Source: Phocoena phocoena
Taxonomy: Eukaryota > Chordata > Mammalia > Artiodactyla > Phocoenidae
Assembly (NCBI RefSeq): GCF_963924675.1
Contig: NC_089232.1
Coordinates: 50,530,759-50,594,758 of the forward strand
Reading direction: 5' to 3'
DNA length: 64,000 nucleotides
Shown here: positions 35,135 through 46,955 of the stretch, piece by piece
Layout of the letters: each line of letters begins with the position of its first letter
Position numbering within the stretch: the stretch's first letter is position 1
The notes under the pieces: generated by a model
Told to the model about the DNA's origin: nothing
The model's input: the letters and a program-made list of their open reading frames with translations, nothing else
The model's database searches: none
Program-made: the position numbers and the translations under genes

Positions 35135-35600
35135 TATTGTAGTAACTTTTTACTGAGGTGTAATTGACATCCTGCAAGGTGCATGTCAGTGCACAGTCCA
35201 TTGAATTTTCAGGCCAAACATCCAAATACTGAGACTGAGAACCAAATACTGCCAGTATCACAGAGACTCTAATGCCCTCCACGAGTCAGTAACCTCCCTT
35301 ACTCCCATCAGGTTGCATATCAGCCCAACTTGTAAGAGCACAAATTTGTTTTTGCCTAATTTTATACTTAATATAAATGGAATCATACAATATGTACTCT
35401 TTCATCTCTGGCTTCTCTCATTAAACATCATGTTTTTACATGCAGCAATAATGGTTTGTTTATTCTATATGCTGTAACGAATTCCACTGTGTGACTATAC
35501 AACAATTTATCCATTCTATATTTGTTGGTCATTTGGGTCATTGTTGGTGGCGGGGGGCAAAGTGGTGAGGCATTATGAATAGTGTTTCTCTGAACTTCCT
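35135..35600 (-). mobile_element. L1MC-like 3' fragment
   Basis: Reverse-complement L1 3' UTR/ORF2 tail: TACTGAGGTGTAATTGACAT, ATAAATGGAATCATACAATA, then AATTTATCCATTCTATATTT. Diverged. Confidence 0.7.
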
Positions 35601-35604
35601 AGTA

Positions 35605-36071
35605 TCTTTTTCCTAATATTTTTTATTGTGATAAAATACGTATAACATAAATATTACTATCTTAACCATTTTTCAAAATTAAGATATAATTGACGTATAA
35701 ACATTATACTAGTTTCAGATGTACAACATGATTCAATATTTGTATTTATTGCAAAATGATCACCACAATAAGTCTAGTTAACATCCATCATCTTGACCAT
35801 TTTTTAGCATGTATTTCAGTAGTATTAAACACATAATTTTGTGCAACCATCACCACCATCCATCTCTATAACTTTTTCCATCTTATAAAACTGAAATTCT
35901 GTACTCAGTAAATACAAATTCCCCATTCCCCCTCCTCCCAGCCCCTGGCAACCACCATTCTATTTTCTGTCTCTGTGATTTTGATTACTCTAAGTACCTC
36001 ATATAAGTGGTCTACTATATATCTTTTGGTGAACATTTATACTCATTTCTGTTTGACACAAGACTGTAACT
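35605..36071 (-). mobile_element. L1MB-like 3' fragment with an L1 insert
   Basis: Another L1 3' end in the same orientation (TATTGTGATAAAATACGTAT, ATAAAACTGAAATTCTGTAC, CCTCATATAAGTGG). It is interrupted at about 35675-35800 by a different L1 3' segment (AAGATATAATTGACGTATAA, TAAGTCTAGTTAACATCCAT). Confidence 0.65.
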
Positions 36072-36197
36072 TCTTTTTTTTTTCTTTTTGGCTGTGCCTT
36101 GTGGCATGTGGGATCTTAGTTCCCCGACCAGGGATCGAACCCATGCCCCCTGCAGTGGAAGCACGGAGCCCTAACCACTAGACCACCAGGGAATTCC
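36072..36197 (-). mobile_element. Short CHR-type SINE
   Basis: T-rich tail, GGCTGTGCCTTGTGGCATGT, then GATCGAACCC and the head GACCACCAGGGAATTCCC. A short form of about 125 bp. The flanks CTGTAACTTCT and CTCTAATTTCT are probably a diverged TSD. Confidence 0.85.
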
Positions 36198-36234
36198 CTC
36201 TAATTTCTAATATTTCCCTTTTTGTGCCACTTTC

Positions 36235-36451
36235 TTACTTTTTTTTTTTTTTTTTTTTTGCGGTACGCGGGCCTCTCACTGCTGTGGCCTCTCCCGTTGC
36301 AGAGCACAGGCTCTGGACGCACAGGCTCAGCGGCCATGGCTTACGGGCCTAGCCTCTCCGCGGCATGTGGGATCTTTCCGGACCGGGGCACGACCCTGTG
36401 TCCCCTGCATCGGCAGGCAGACTCTCAACCACTGTGCCACCAGGGAAGCCC
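36235..36451 (-). mobile_element. CHR-1-like SINE
   Basis: A T run, then GCGGTACGCGGGCCTCTCAC, ending CCACCAGGGAAGCCC. The TSD is TGTGCCACTTTC (36223-36234) and TGTGCCACGTTC (36452-36463), one mismatch. Confidence 0.93.
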
Positions 36452-36463
36452 TGTGCCACGTTC

Positions 36464-37089
36464 AAGTAAATTTGAATTTGCACAGGTTAAAGCATCTGGA
36501 TTTTGGTGACAAGCACATCCTTTCCTGGTAGTCTGGCTATGAAGGAATTTGAGAAGACTGGGGCTGAGAGAATTTCACTAGCTCCTAAATGTACTTCCTT
36601 TAACAGGTGTGTAGCTGCATTTCAGTCCTGCACAAACTATCATAGCCCATTTCATGTGTTTTAATCCTGTTTCAAAAATTAGATTTTCAGATCATTGGAC
36701 AAAAAGGACTATATCTTTCCCTTGTCTTATACCTCCCACAGAGCTGACCAGAGGTTGGGACAAAATGGATGGATATTCAACTGATTATTTTCATATTAAA
36801 CCCATTAGATTGGCCCACACTAGAATAGATTAGACTAGAGCAGCCAGTGGAGGAAGAATTGCCACGATAGGAGCTCCGAATTATTCTGGAGTGGGAAAGG
36901 GCCCTGAAAAAGAGCAAAAGTCTCTTTTCTGTAAGTCTTGGCAAAAGTCTCACTTGTGTTTCATTGGCTTTGATTTGGTCACATGCAGTCCCTGAAAAAA
37001 AATTAATCCAGTCATGGTCTTGCAATACATATATGCCGGATTTTAAAAAACTATATGTATAGATGCTTTTCATTAACTTTTGAGATCAT
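36464..37089. other. Unassigned DNA
   Basis: No gene or repeat family is recognised. A 98-codon minus-strand open frame (36777-37073) has no recognisable domain. Confidence 0.45.
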
Positions 37090-38380
37090 GAAATAAAGAA
37101 ACACATAGATGCAATATAGTGAATAATTAGTGAACAATTATGTAATCACTATGCAGATCCAGAGAGGAAACATCACTGGCATCTCCAAAGCCCTTATGCC
37201 ATGTGTCTCTTCCTGATCACAACTCCCTCCCTCTTTCCCTCCAGAGATAATTATTATCCTGACTTTTATAGTAATTTTTTCCTTGTCTTTATAGTTCTGT
37301 CAAATACGCATCTTTTAAAAATATATATAGTTTAGTTCTGACTGTTTTGAATTTTATATAAATACCAGTATTCTTTTCTGTCTTGTTTTTTTCACTCAGT
37401 ATTGTTTTGTGATCAAACCATGCTATTTCATGTAGCTATAGTTCATTCATTTTCATTGCCGTATAGTATTTCAATCTGCAAATATGTCACAATTTATTTA
37501 TTTATTCAATTGCTGTTGGATATTTTAGGTTGATTCCAGTTTAGGCTGATTTTGAATAATGTTGCCAGTACAGCCATTCCCATACACATTTCCTGATATA
37601 CATGTTTAAACATTTCTCTAGCATATACATTTAGAAGTGAAATGGCTGGTTCATAATATATGCATATCTTCAACTTTACTATACTCTACCAAAGTGCTTT
37701 TAAAGTCATACCAATTTACACTCCCATAAGCAATATACAAAAGTTCCCATTACTTCAAATCCTTGCAAATACTTTATATTGTCAGACCTCTTAATTTTTG
37801 CCAAGCTGATGCTTCTGTGGTAGATTTCCGTTGTGATTTTAATTTTTATCTCCTTGTTTATTGATGGAATGACTTCTTTTTAATATATTTATTAACTATT
37901 TGTACTTCCACTTTTGAGAGATGCCAAAGTCCTTTCCTCTTTTTATTATCCTTTTTTTTTTTTTTTTGCTTCACCACACAGCTTATGGGATCTTAGTTCC
38001 TTGACCAGGGTTTGAACCTGGGGCCTGGCAGTGAAAGCGCCAAGTCCTAACCACTGGACCACCAGGGAACTCCCTATAGTCCATTTCTTATTGATCTTTT
38101 GAATAAGTTCCTTATATATTCTGGATCCAGGTCCCTTGTCAGTAGAACATGTTGGGAATATCTTCTCCTTTTCTATGACTTACGGTTTCTCTTTCTTTTT
38201 AGTATCTTTCAGTAAACAGAAAGTTTCTAATTTTAATGTAGTCAAATATTTCAGTCTTTTCTTACATGGTTGATGCTTTTGTTTCACCTTGTGGTAGGTC
38301 TGTGATTCAACTAGAGTTCATTTTTGTGTATGGTCTGTGTTAAGGGTTGAATATGTGGTTTCCTAATTTCAGAAAGTGCT
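37090..38380 (-). mobile_element. Old L1M 3' fragment
   Basis: Reverse-complement L1 text in order: AATTTATTTATTTATTCAAT, TTTAGAAGTGAAATGGCTGG, CCAATTTACACTCCCATAAG, CCTTATATATTCTGGATCCA. It is split by a short SINE at 37951-38075. Confidence 0.7.
37951..38075 (-). mobile_element. Short CHR-type SINE
   Basis: A T run, GCTTCACCACACAGCTTATG, the B-box complement GGTTTGAACC and the head GGACCACCAGGGAACTCCCT. The TSD was not resolved because the flanks are A/T-rich. Confidence 0.85.
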
Positions 38381-39380
38381 GACAGATTGCTTATCAGAAT
38401 AACTCTACTCATTTCAATCATACCATCAGTGCAAGAGAGTTCTTGTCTCCCCACACTGTCTTCAACATTTGCTATTATCTACCTTTCTATTTTTTGCCAT
38501 TCTGACCAACAAGAGGTATCTTGTTTTAATGTAAATTTCTACCATCAATAATGAGTTTGAGTCACCATTGATTTTTGTGATGCTATCCAATGAAGCTATT
38601 AAGAAATCTATTTTTATTCTATATCTTGTTTCTTTTATGTCACCTAATTTTCTCTCAGAGCTTTTCTGTCTTCTCTTTATCTATGATGCTGAAATTTCAA
38701 AATGATGTATCTTCTTCCATTTAAAGGGTACTTGGTTTTGAACTCTTATTCACAACTTGGACATTCCAGATTGATCCTCCAAGTTTCTTTCATCTTATTT
38801 ACTACTTTTTTTTTATAGCCTACTCTATTTTGGGGGGAGATATCAATGATCTCAGCTTCCTAAAACTTTACCTGTTCTCTGCTTATTTCTATTTTGTAAC
38901 ATGCCATCACAACCTTTTTTATTTTAATTTTTTTAAAAGCATTACTTAAAAAAAAATTAACTAATTTATTTATTTTTGGCTGCTTCTGGTCTTTGTTGCT
39001 ATGCGTGGGCTTTCTCTAGCTGTGGCGAGCGGGGGCTATTCTTTGTCGCGGTGCGCAGGCTTCTCATTGTGGTGGCTTCTCTTGTTGTGGAGCGTGGGCT
39101 CTAGTAGTTGTAGCTCACAAGCTCTAGAGCACACGCTCAGTAGTTATGGCACACTGGCTTAGTTGCTCTGTGGCATGTGGGATCTTCCTGGACCAGCGAT
39201 CGAACTCGTGTCCCCTGCATTGGCAGGTGGATTCTTAACCACTGTGCCACTAGGGAAGACCCACCTTCACAACCTTTTTTAAAAGTATGAGATTTTCTTA
39301 TCTCTCTAAGCACATTAATTCAAGTTTATCTTTTTAAAAATTTATGTTTCCTAAATTTTTTCAGTTAATTTCAAGACCTT
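38381..39380 (-). mobile_element. Degenerate L1/HAL1-like fragments
   Basis: CAAGAGAGTTCTTGTCTCCC (L1 ORF2-tail type) is followed by stretches resembling L1/HAL1 ORF1 (TCTCAGAGCTTTTCTGTCTT; GATTTTCTTATCTCTCTAAG). Assignment is tentative. A long SINE at 38921-39266 splits them. Confidence 0.4.
38921..39266 (-). mobile_element. Long CHR-2-like SINE
   Basis: An A/T-rich tail with TTTATTTATTTTTGGCTGC, a body with TCTCATTGTGGTGGCTTCTC and TCAGTAGTTATGGC, and the head GTGCCACTAGGGAAGACCC. The TSD is TCACAACCTTTTTT at 38907-38920 and 39267-39280, perfect. Confidence 0.92.
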
Positions 39381-39382
39381 TT

Positions 39383-39828
39383 GTGCAACAACAGGGATGG
39401 ACCTAGAGATTATCATACTAAGGGTAGTAAGCCAGGTGAAGACAAATATCATATGATATCACTTATATGTGGAATCTAAAAATGTGATACAAGTGAACTT
39501 ATTTATAAAACAGAAAGAAAGTCACAGGTATAGAAAACAAACTTATGATTACCAAAGGAGAAAGGGGGTGGGGGCAGTGATAAATTAAGAGGTTGGGATT
39601 AACATATACACACTACTATATATGAAATAGATAACCAACAAGGACCAACTGTATAGCACAGGGAACTATACTCAATATTTTGTAATAGCCTATAAGGGAA
39701 AAGAATCTGAAATGGAATATATATATATAATATATATACACATATATATAATATATATATAACTGAATCACTGTGCTATACACCTGAAACCAACATGATA
39801 TTGTAAATTAACTATACTTTAATTTAAA
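39383..39828 (+). mobile_element. L1 3' end, sense, 5'-truncated
   Basis: Starts in the L1 ORF2 tail (GCAACAACAGGGATGGACCT), runs through TGATATCACTTATATGTGGA and CTGTATAGCACAGGGAACTA, and ends in an A-rich tail after TTGTAAATTAACTATACTTT. A (TA)n-rich stretch lies at about 39717-39765. Confidence 0.85.
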
Positions 39829-41684
39829 AAAAGAGTAACAAAAGGTTTTCTTCAAATGTCAGATTATCATTGATTACTTGTTCATACTTAGGATTAAAAA
39901 GTAATGAAATTATGACAGCAACTGTATGTAGAAAACTTAATGACTATGGTTTTCCAGTTCAGCATGTAAGAAGCTTGGGAGACACCACTCCATCCTAATA
40001 ACAAGTAAAAACCTGAACAAACTAAAAAATTAACAACTCTTCTTAAATCCATAAAAGAAGTGAGGTCACAGGGCAAACTGCTGCCCCCCAAATTGGAGAG
40101 ATCAACAGATGAATATTGAGAATTACAACTTACTGGAGCAGAAACCCATGAGCAGCAGTCTCCACAGGAATCAGTTCTGAGGTAGAGAAACCTGAGCTGT
40201 AATTGACAAATTGTTGGAGGCTCAGTGTGGACAAGTCTGAGAAATAAAAACTCTAGAGGGAGCCAGTCATAGTGGACCCCCCGTACCTGTTTTACCTCCA
40301 GGTCCTCAAAGTGAATATTGGAGGAAAAATTCCCTCATGCTTCCGACAGGAAGGGGGAAAAATGAACCATTTTGAAATATACCAGAGCATTCTGTTTTTC
40401 TTAACAAGTTCTACTCTAAGGAGAAACTAATTAACCAGAGACTAACATATTGGGTTTTATTAGAGACTAACTGACCTGGGGAGAGGGAAATATGCAACCT
40501 CATCCCACCTAAGGGGTGGGAGGCACTGAAAAGCACAGGTGAAGTTCCACAACCCAGATACAGGCTCAACAAATTACTGAGACCTAAGTAAGAGACTAAA
40601 GAACACTTTCCTTCCCCCCATACCTTACCACCTCATTATTAAAGGCTTATTTACAACAGTTTCTTTTACTCAGCACATTATTTCCAGCTATCAAAAAAAA
40701 ATTACAAGACATACTAAAATGCAAAACACATAGTCTGAAGAGACAAAGCATCAGAGCAAGACTCAGACATGGCAGGATGTTGGGATTATTGAACTGGAAA
40801 TTTAAAACAACTATGATTAATATGCTAAGAGACTAATGGATAAAATAGACAGCATGCAAGAACAAATGGGCAGTGTTAGCAGAGAGATGGGAATCCTAAG
40901 AAAGAACGAAAAAGAAATGCCAGATACAAAAAACTATAACAGAAGAATGACTCAAGCTACTCCCTCAACTTGAAAAATATAGACAAAAAATCTACAGATA
41001 AGATCATACTTACTGGCAAGAAACTGAAAAGAAACTTTCTTGCAAATATCAGGAACAAAGCAGGGGCATCCCCTCTCACCCACTCATTTCCAGCATCACA
41101 CTACAAGTCCTGACGAATGCAGCAAGGCAAGAAAAGAAAAGGTCTATAGATCGGGAAGGAAGAAATAAAACTGTCTTTGTTTGTAGATGACATGATCACC
41201 TATGTAGAAAATCTGAAAGAATCTGCAAAAACATCTGGAACTAATAAGCAATTATAGCAAGATTTTAGGATATAAGATTAACTTACAAAAGTCAATAGCT
41301 TTCCTATATACCAGCAATGAACAAGTGAAATTTGAAATTAAAAATGTGATGCCATTTATATTAACACACGTGAAAATGAAATATATTTCGTTATGCAAAA
41401 TCTAACAAAATATGTATAAGATCTATATGAGGAAAACTATAGAACTCTGGTGAAAGAAATCAAAGAAGAACTCAATAAATAGAGAGATATTACATATCTG
41501 TGGGTTAGAAGATTCAATATTGTCAAGTCATCATTTCTTCCCGACTTGATCTATAGATTCAATGCAAGCCCAATCGAAACCCCCCAAGTTATTTTGTGGA
41601 TATTGACAAACACATTCTAAAGTTTATATTTAAATACAAAAGACCCAGAGTGGCCAACACATTGAAGTAGAAAAACAAAGTTGG

Positions 41685-41886
41685 GGCTTCCCTGGTGGCG
41701 CAGTGGTTGAGAGTCAGCCTGCCAATGCAGGGGACACAGGTTCGTGCCTCGGTCCGGGAAGATCCCACATGCCACGGAGCGGCTGGGCCCATGAGCCATG
41801 GCCACTGAGCCTGTGCGTCCAGAGCCTGTGCTCCGCAACGGGAGAGACCACAACAGTGAGAGGCCCATGTACCGCAAAAAAAAAAA
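41685..41886 (+). mobile_element. CHR-1-like SINE
   Basis: Begins GGCTTCCCTGGTGGCGCAGT, has GGTTCGTGCC at the B box and ends GTACCGC plus an A-rich tail. The 15-bp TSD GAAAAACAAAGTTGG is perfect at 41670-41684 and 41887-41901, cut from L1 ORF2. Confidence 0.95.
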
Positions 41887-44362
41887 GAAAAACAAAGTTG
41901 GAAGACTTCCATGGCCCAACTTCAAGACTAAATATAAAGCTACAGTAATCAAGACAGTATGGTATCGGTGAAAGAATAGACAAGTTTCTCAATGGAACAA
42001 AACAGAGAGCCCAGAAATAGACCCACACAAACATAGTCAATTGATCTTTGACAAAGGCAATACAATGGAGCAAAGGTAGTGCCCTCAATAAATGGTGTAG
42101 GAAAAACTGGAAATCCGCACACACACAAAAAATGAATCTAGATGCAGATTTTACACCATTCATAAAAATTAACTCAATATGAATCACAGACCTAAATATA
42201 AAACACAAAACTATAAAACTCCTGGAAAATAGCATAGGACCTAGGGTTTGGCAATGACTTTTTGAATACAACTCCAAAAATGTACTCTATGAAAGAAAGA
42301 ATTGATAGATTTTATCAATTGGTGGCCATGATGGAGTAGGAAGACCCTGAGCGCACTTCCTCCCACAAGCACATCAAAATTACAACTACTTACAGAGCAA
42401 CTATCTATGAGAACAGCTTGAAAACTAGCAGAAAAGATTTTCCACAACTAAAGATATAATGAAGGAACCACACCAAGATGGATAGGAGGGGTAGAGATAG
42501 GGTGTAGTCAAGACCCACACCTCTGGGTAGGCGATTCACAAATGAGAGAATAATCAAAACTTCAGAGGTTCTCCCCAAGAAGCAAGGGGTCAAAACCCCA
42601 GCCCAGGGTTCGTGCACTGGGAAGATGAGCCCCCAGAATGGCTGGCTTTGAAGGCCAGAGGGGGCTGGCATCCATGGAGAGCTATAAGGTTGCAGAAAAC
42701 AGAAACTCTGCTCTTAAATGGCATGTGCAAAATCTCACACACTCCAAGTCCTAGTGCAGAGGCAGTAATTTGAAAGGACCCTGGGTTAGACCCACTTGCT
42801 GATCTTGGAAAGCATCCCAGAGAGGCAGGAGACAACTGAAACTTCCCTGGGGACATAGATGCTGGCAGCAACCATTTTGGGGAGCTTGTTCTACTTGTAC
42901 TGGAAAGAGCCATTTTGGAGCCCTCCCTCTAGCCTATTAGTACTGGAGGCTTACTACCCACCAAGAGGCTGACATCAGCCCCAGGGCCTACCAGACCCAG
43001 AGTCATCTGCCTGGGACCCAGCCCCAACTCACCAGTCAGCTGGCAGCCACCACACAAGGCAGGGCCTGGCAGCCAACTGGGCTGGGGACCAGCCCCACTT
43101 ACCAGATTGTCCACAGTAGTTGATCCTGCCATAATAGAAGGGCCCATGCAGCCCACATAGAGCATATGCTCATATGGGCACACCCATAGAGCATAGAGCT
43201 CTGGTGACCAGAGGAGAATGTGCTGCTGGACCCCATAGGACATCTGCTACATAAGGCCACTTCTACAAGATTTGGAAGTGTAACTGACCTACTTAATGCA
43301 TAGAAATAAACACATAGAATTAGGTAAAATGAGGAGACAGAGGAATAAATTCCTAGCAAAGGATTAAAATAAAACCCCAAAAGAACTAAGCCAAGTGGAG
43401 ATAAGTAATCTACCTGATAGAGTTTGAGGTAATGATCATAAAGATGCTCAATGAACTCAGGAGAAGAATGGGTGAACACAGTGAGAAGTTTAACAAAAAG
43501 TTAGAAAATATAAAGAAGAATCAAACAGAGCTGAAGACTACAAAACTGAAAAAAAAAAACACTAGAAGAAATGAATGTATATTTCATGTATATTAGAAAA
43601 TACAGAGGAACAGATCAGCAAACTGGAAGACAGAATAGTGAAAATCACCCAATCTAAACAGAAAAAAAGAATTTTTAAAAAATGAGGCTAGTTTAAGAGT
43701 CTTCTAGGACAACATAAGCATACTAACATTTGCATTATAGGGGTCCCAGAAAGAGAAAAGAAAGAGAAAGAGGCAGAGAACTTATTTGAAGAAATAATAG
43801 CTGAAAATTTTCCTAACTTGGGAAAGGAAACAGACATCCAGGTCCAAGAAGCACAGAGAATCACAAAGAAGATGAACTCAAAGAGGTCCACATGAAGAAA
43901 CATTATAATTAAAATGGCAACAATTAAAAATAAAGAGAGAGTCTTAAAAGCAGCAAGAAAAAGCAATTAGCTACATACAAGGGAAATCCCATAAGACCAT
44001 TAGCTGACTTTTCAAAAGAAACTCTACAGACCCAAAGGGAGTGGCATGATATATTCAAAGTTATGAGAGGGGAAAACCCACAACCAAGAATCCTCTACCC
44101 AGCAAAACTATCCTTCAGATTTGAAGGAGGGGTAGAGAATTGTACAGATAATCAAAAGCTGAAAGAATATAGCACTACTAAATCAACTTTACAAAAAATG
44201 TTAAAGGGATTTCTCTAAGCAAAAAAGAGAAGACCACAGTTAGAAATATGAAAATTACAGGAGGAAAAAATCTCATTGGTAAAGACAAACATACCATAAA
44301 GGTAGTAGATCCATGACTTATAAAGCTGGTAGGAAGGTTAAAGGACAAAAGTAGTAAAATCA

Positions 44363-44569
44363 GGCTTCCCTGGTGGTGCAGTGGTTGAGAGTCCGCCTGC
44401 TGATGCAGGGGACACGGGTTCGTGCCCTGGTCCGGGAAGATCCCACATGCCACGGAGCGGCTAGGCCCATGAGCCATGGCCACTGAGCCTGTGTTTCTGG
44501 AGCCTGTGCTCCACAACGGGAGAGGCCACAACAGTGAGAGGCCCATGTACCGCAAAAAAAAAAAAAAAA
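44363..44569 (+). mobile_element. CHR-1-like SINE
   Basis: GGCTTCCCTGGTGGTGCAGT to GTACCGC plus about 20 A. The TSD AAAAGTAGTAAAATCA is perfect at 44347-44362 and 44570-44585, inside L1 sequence near the ORF1-ORF2 junction. Confidence 0.95.
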
Positions 44570-45485
44570 AAAAGTAGTAAAATCACCTATCTCCACAACA
44601 AGTAGTTAAGGGACACACAAAACAAATAGATGTAAAATGTGATGTCAAAAACATAAAACGTGTGTGTGTGGGAGTGGGTATAAAAATGAAGGGGTTGTTA
44701 GAATGTGTTCAAACTTAAGAGGTCATCAACTTAAAATAATTCCATATATATATATGAATTTCATGGTAACTACAAACCAAAAATGAAGACACACAAAAAA
44801 GAGGAAGAATTCCAAACATAACACTAAATGTCATCATCAAATCACAAAGAAAGAGAGCAAAAGAAGAAAGGAACAAAAAAGAATGATAAAAACAACCAGA
44901 AAACAACTGACAAAATGGGAGTAAGTACATATCTGTCAATAATTACTTTAAATGTAAATGAACTAAATGCTCTAGTCAAAAGACATAGAGTGGCTGAAAG
45001 GATATGAAAACAAGACCTGTATATATGCTGTCTGCAAGAGACTCACATCAGATCTAAAGACACACAGACTGAAAGTGAGGGGAATGGAAAAAGGTATTCC
45101 ATGCAAGTGGAAATGAAAAGAAAGCTGGGATAGCAATAATTATATCAGACAAAACTGACTTTAAAACAAAGACTGTAACAAGAGAAAGAAGGACATTACA
45201 TAATGACCGAGGAATTAACCCAACAAGAAGTTATAACAATTATAAGTATATATCTATGCACCCAACATAAGAGCACCTAAATACATGAGGCAAATGTTAA
45301 CAAACACAAAGGGAGAAACTGATGTAACAAAATTGATATAAGGGAAATTTAACATCTCGTTTATATCAATGGACAAATCATCCAGACAGAAAATCATGAA
45401 GAAAAACTGACTTTAAATGACACATTAGGCCAGGTGGAACTAACTGATATATATACAACATTCCATCCAAAATCACATTGTTTTT

Positions 45486-45792
45486 GGGACTTCCCTGGTT
45501 GTCCAGTGGTTAAGAATCCACCTTCCAATGTAGAGGACATGGGTTTGATCCCTGGTCAGGGAGCTAGGATCCCACATGCGACAGGGCAACTAAGTTGGCA
45601 TGCTGCAACTACTGAGCCCACAAACCACAACTACTGAGCCCGCATGCCACAACTACAGAGCCCACGTGCCCTGGAGCCCATGTGTCACAACTACTGAGCC
45701 TGCGTGCCACAACTGGAGAGAAGCCCATGCACCGCAACTAAGACCTGATGCAGCCAAAAATTAAATAAATAAATATATATATATATTTTTAA
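45486..45792 (+). mobile_element. Long CHR-2-like SINE
   Basis: Head GGGACTTCCCTGGTTGTCCA, B box GGGTTTGATCCCTGG, then a body with about five ACAACTACTGAGCCC-type repeats and a TAAATAAATATATAT tail. The TSD is CACATTGTTTTT at 45474-45485 and 45796-45807. A second SINE entered directly at the right TSD. Confidence 0.93.
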
Positions 45793-45807
45793 AAGCACAT
45801 TGTTTTT

Positions 45808-45998
45808 TTTTTTTTTTTTTTTTTTGTGGTACGCGGGCCTCTCACTGCTGTGGCCTCTCCCGAACGCACAGCCCAAGCGGCCATGGCTCATGGGCCCAGC
45901 CACTCTGTGGCATGTGGGATCTTCCCGGACCGGGGCACGAACCCGTGTCCCCTGCATTGACAGGCGGACTCTCAACCACTGTGCCACCAGGGAAGCCC
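45808..45998 (-). mobile_element. CHR-1-like SINE in the TSD of the previous SINE
   Basis: A T run, TGTGGTACGCGGGCCTCTCA, then the head GCCACCAGGGAAGCCC. The TSD AAGCACATTGTTTTT is perfect at 45793-45807 and 45999-46013. About 20 bp of the usual middle is missing after GGCCTCTCCCG. Confidence 0.93.
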
Positions 45999-46232
45999 AA
46001 GCACATTGTTTTTAAGTGCACGTGGAATATTCGCTAGGATGGATCACATGGTAGGCCACAAAACAAGTCTAATTAATTTCAGAGTATCAAAATCATATCA
46101 AGCTTCTTTTCTGATCACAACAGTACAAGACTAGAAATCAACTACAAGAAAAAAACTGCAAAATACACAAACATGTGGAAGCTAAAAAATTTGTTACTAA
46201 ACAACCAATGGGTCACTAAAGAAATCAAAGAG

Positions 46233-46268
46233 GCATTGGTGGTTTAGTGGTGAGCATAGCTGACTTCC
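46233..46268 (+). pseudogene. Retroposed 5' half of tRNA-Gly(UCC)
   Basis: A 36-nt insert starts GCATTGGTGGTTTAGTGGTG and ends with the anticodon bases TTCC. Compared with mammalian tRNA-Gly(UCC) from its first base, it differs at positions 3, 12 and 31 only. It has the D-arm/A-box region but no anticodon 3' strand, T arm, B box or poly(A). A perfect 14-bp direct repeat, AAGAAATCAAAGAG, flanks it (46219-46232 and 46269-46282), and removing one repeat and the insert restores continuous L1 ORF2 sequence. The next three tRNA bases would be AAG, identical to the start of the right repeat, so the true end may be 36-39 nt. It is not a functional tRNA gene. Confidence 0.85.
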
Positions 46269-46907
46269 AAGAAATCAAAGAGGACATCAAAAAAAAATAC
46301 CTGGAGACAAATGAAAATGGAAAGATAGTGATCCAAAATCTATGAGAATTTGCAAAAGCAGTTCTAAGAGGAACATTTATAGCAATATAAACCTACCTAA
46401 GGAAACAAGAACAATCTCAAATAAACAATCTAACCTTATACATAAAGGAACTGGAAAAAGAAGAATGGACAAAACACAAATTAGTAGGAGAAAAGAAATA
46501 ACAAAGATCATGGCAGAAACAGAAGCGAAAAACAACAGAAAAGATCAAAGAAACTAAGAGCTGGATGCAAAATTAATATACAGAAATCTGTTGTGTTTCT
46601 CTACACTAACAACAGACTATCAGAAAGAGAAATTACAAAAGCAATCCCATTTACAATTGCATCAAAAATAACAAAATACCTAGGAATAAATCTAACTAAG
46701 AGGTAAAATACCTGTACTCAGAAAACTATAAGACATTGATGAAAGAAATTGAAGATGACATAAACAAATGAAAAGATATACCATGCTCATGTATTGGAAG
46801 AATTAATATGTTACAATGACCATACTCCCCAAGGCAATCTACAGATTCAGTGCAATTCCTATCAAAATATCAGTGGCATTTTTCACAGAACTAGAACAAA
46901 TAATTCT

Positions 46908-46955
46908 AAACTTTGTATGGACATTTGTATGGAAGTTTATAAACTTTGTATGGAA
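46908..46955 (+). repeat. Local triplication inside L1 ORF2
   Basis: Three near-copies of TTTGTATGGA occur where intact L1 has one (AAACTTTGTATGGA at 46908-46921 and again at 46941-46954, with CATTTGTATGGAA between). It looks like a small tandem duplication after L1 insertion. Confidence 0.6.

Noticed and set aside
41714..42277. A 187-codon minus-strand open frame
   Set aside because: It is antisense to L1 ORF2 and a SINE; open antisense frames are common in L1.
46233..46268. A functional tRNA-Gly gene
   Set aside because: Only the 5' half is present; there is no T arm, B box or acceptor 3' strand.
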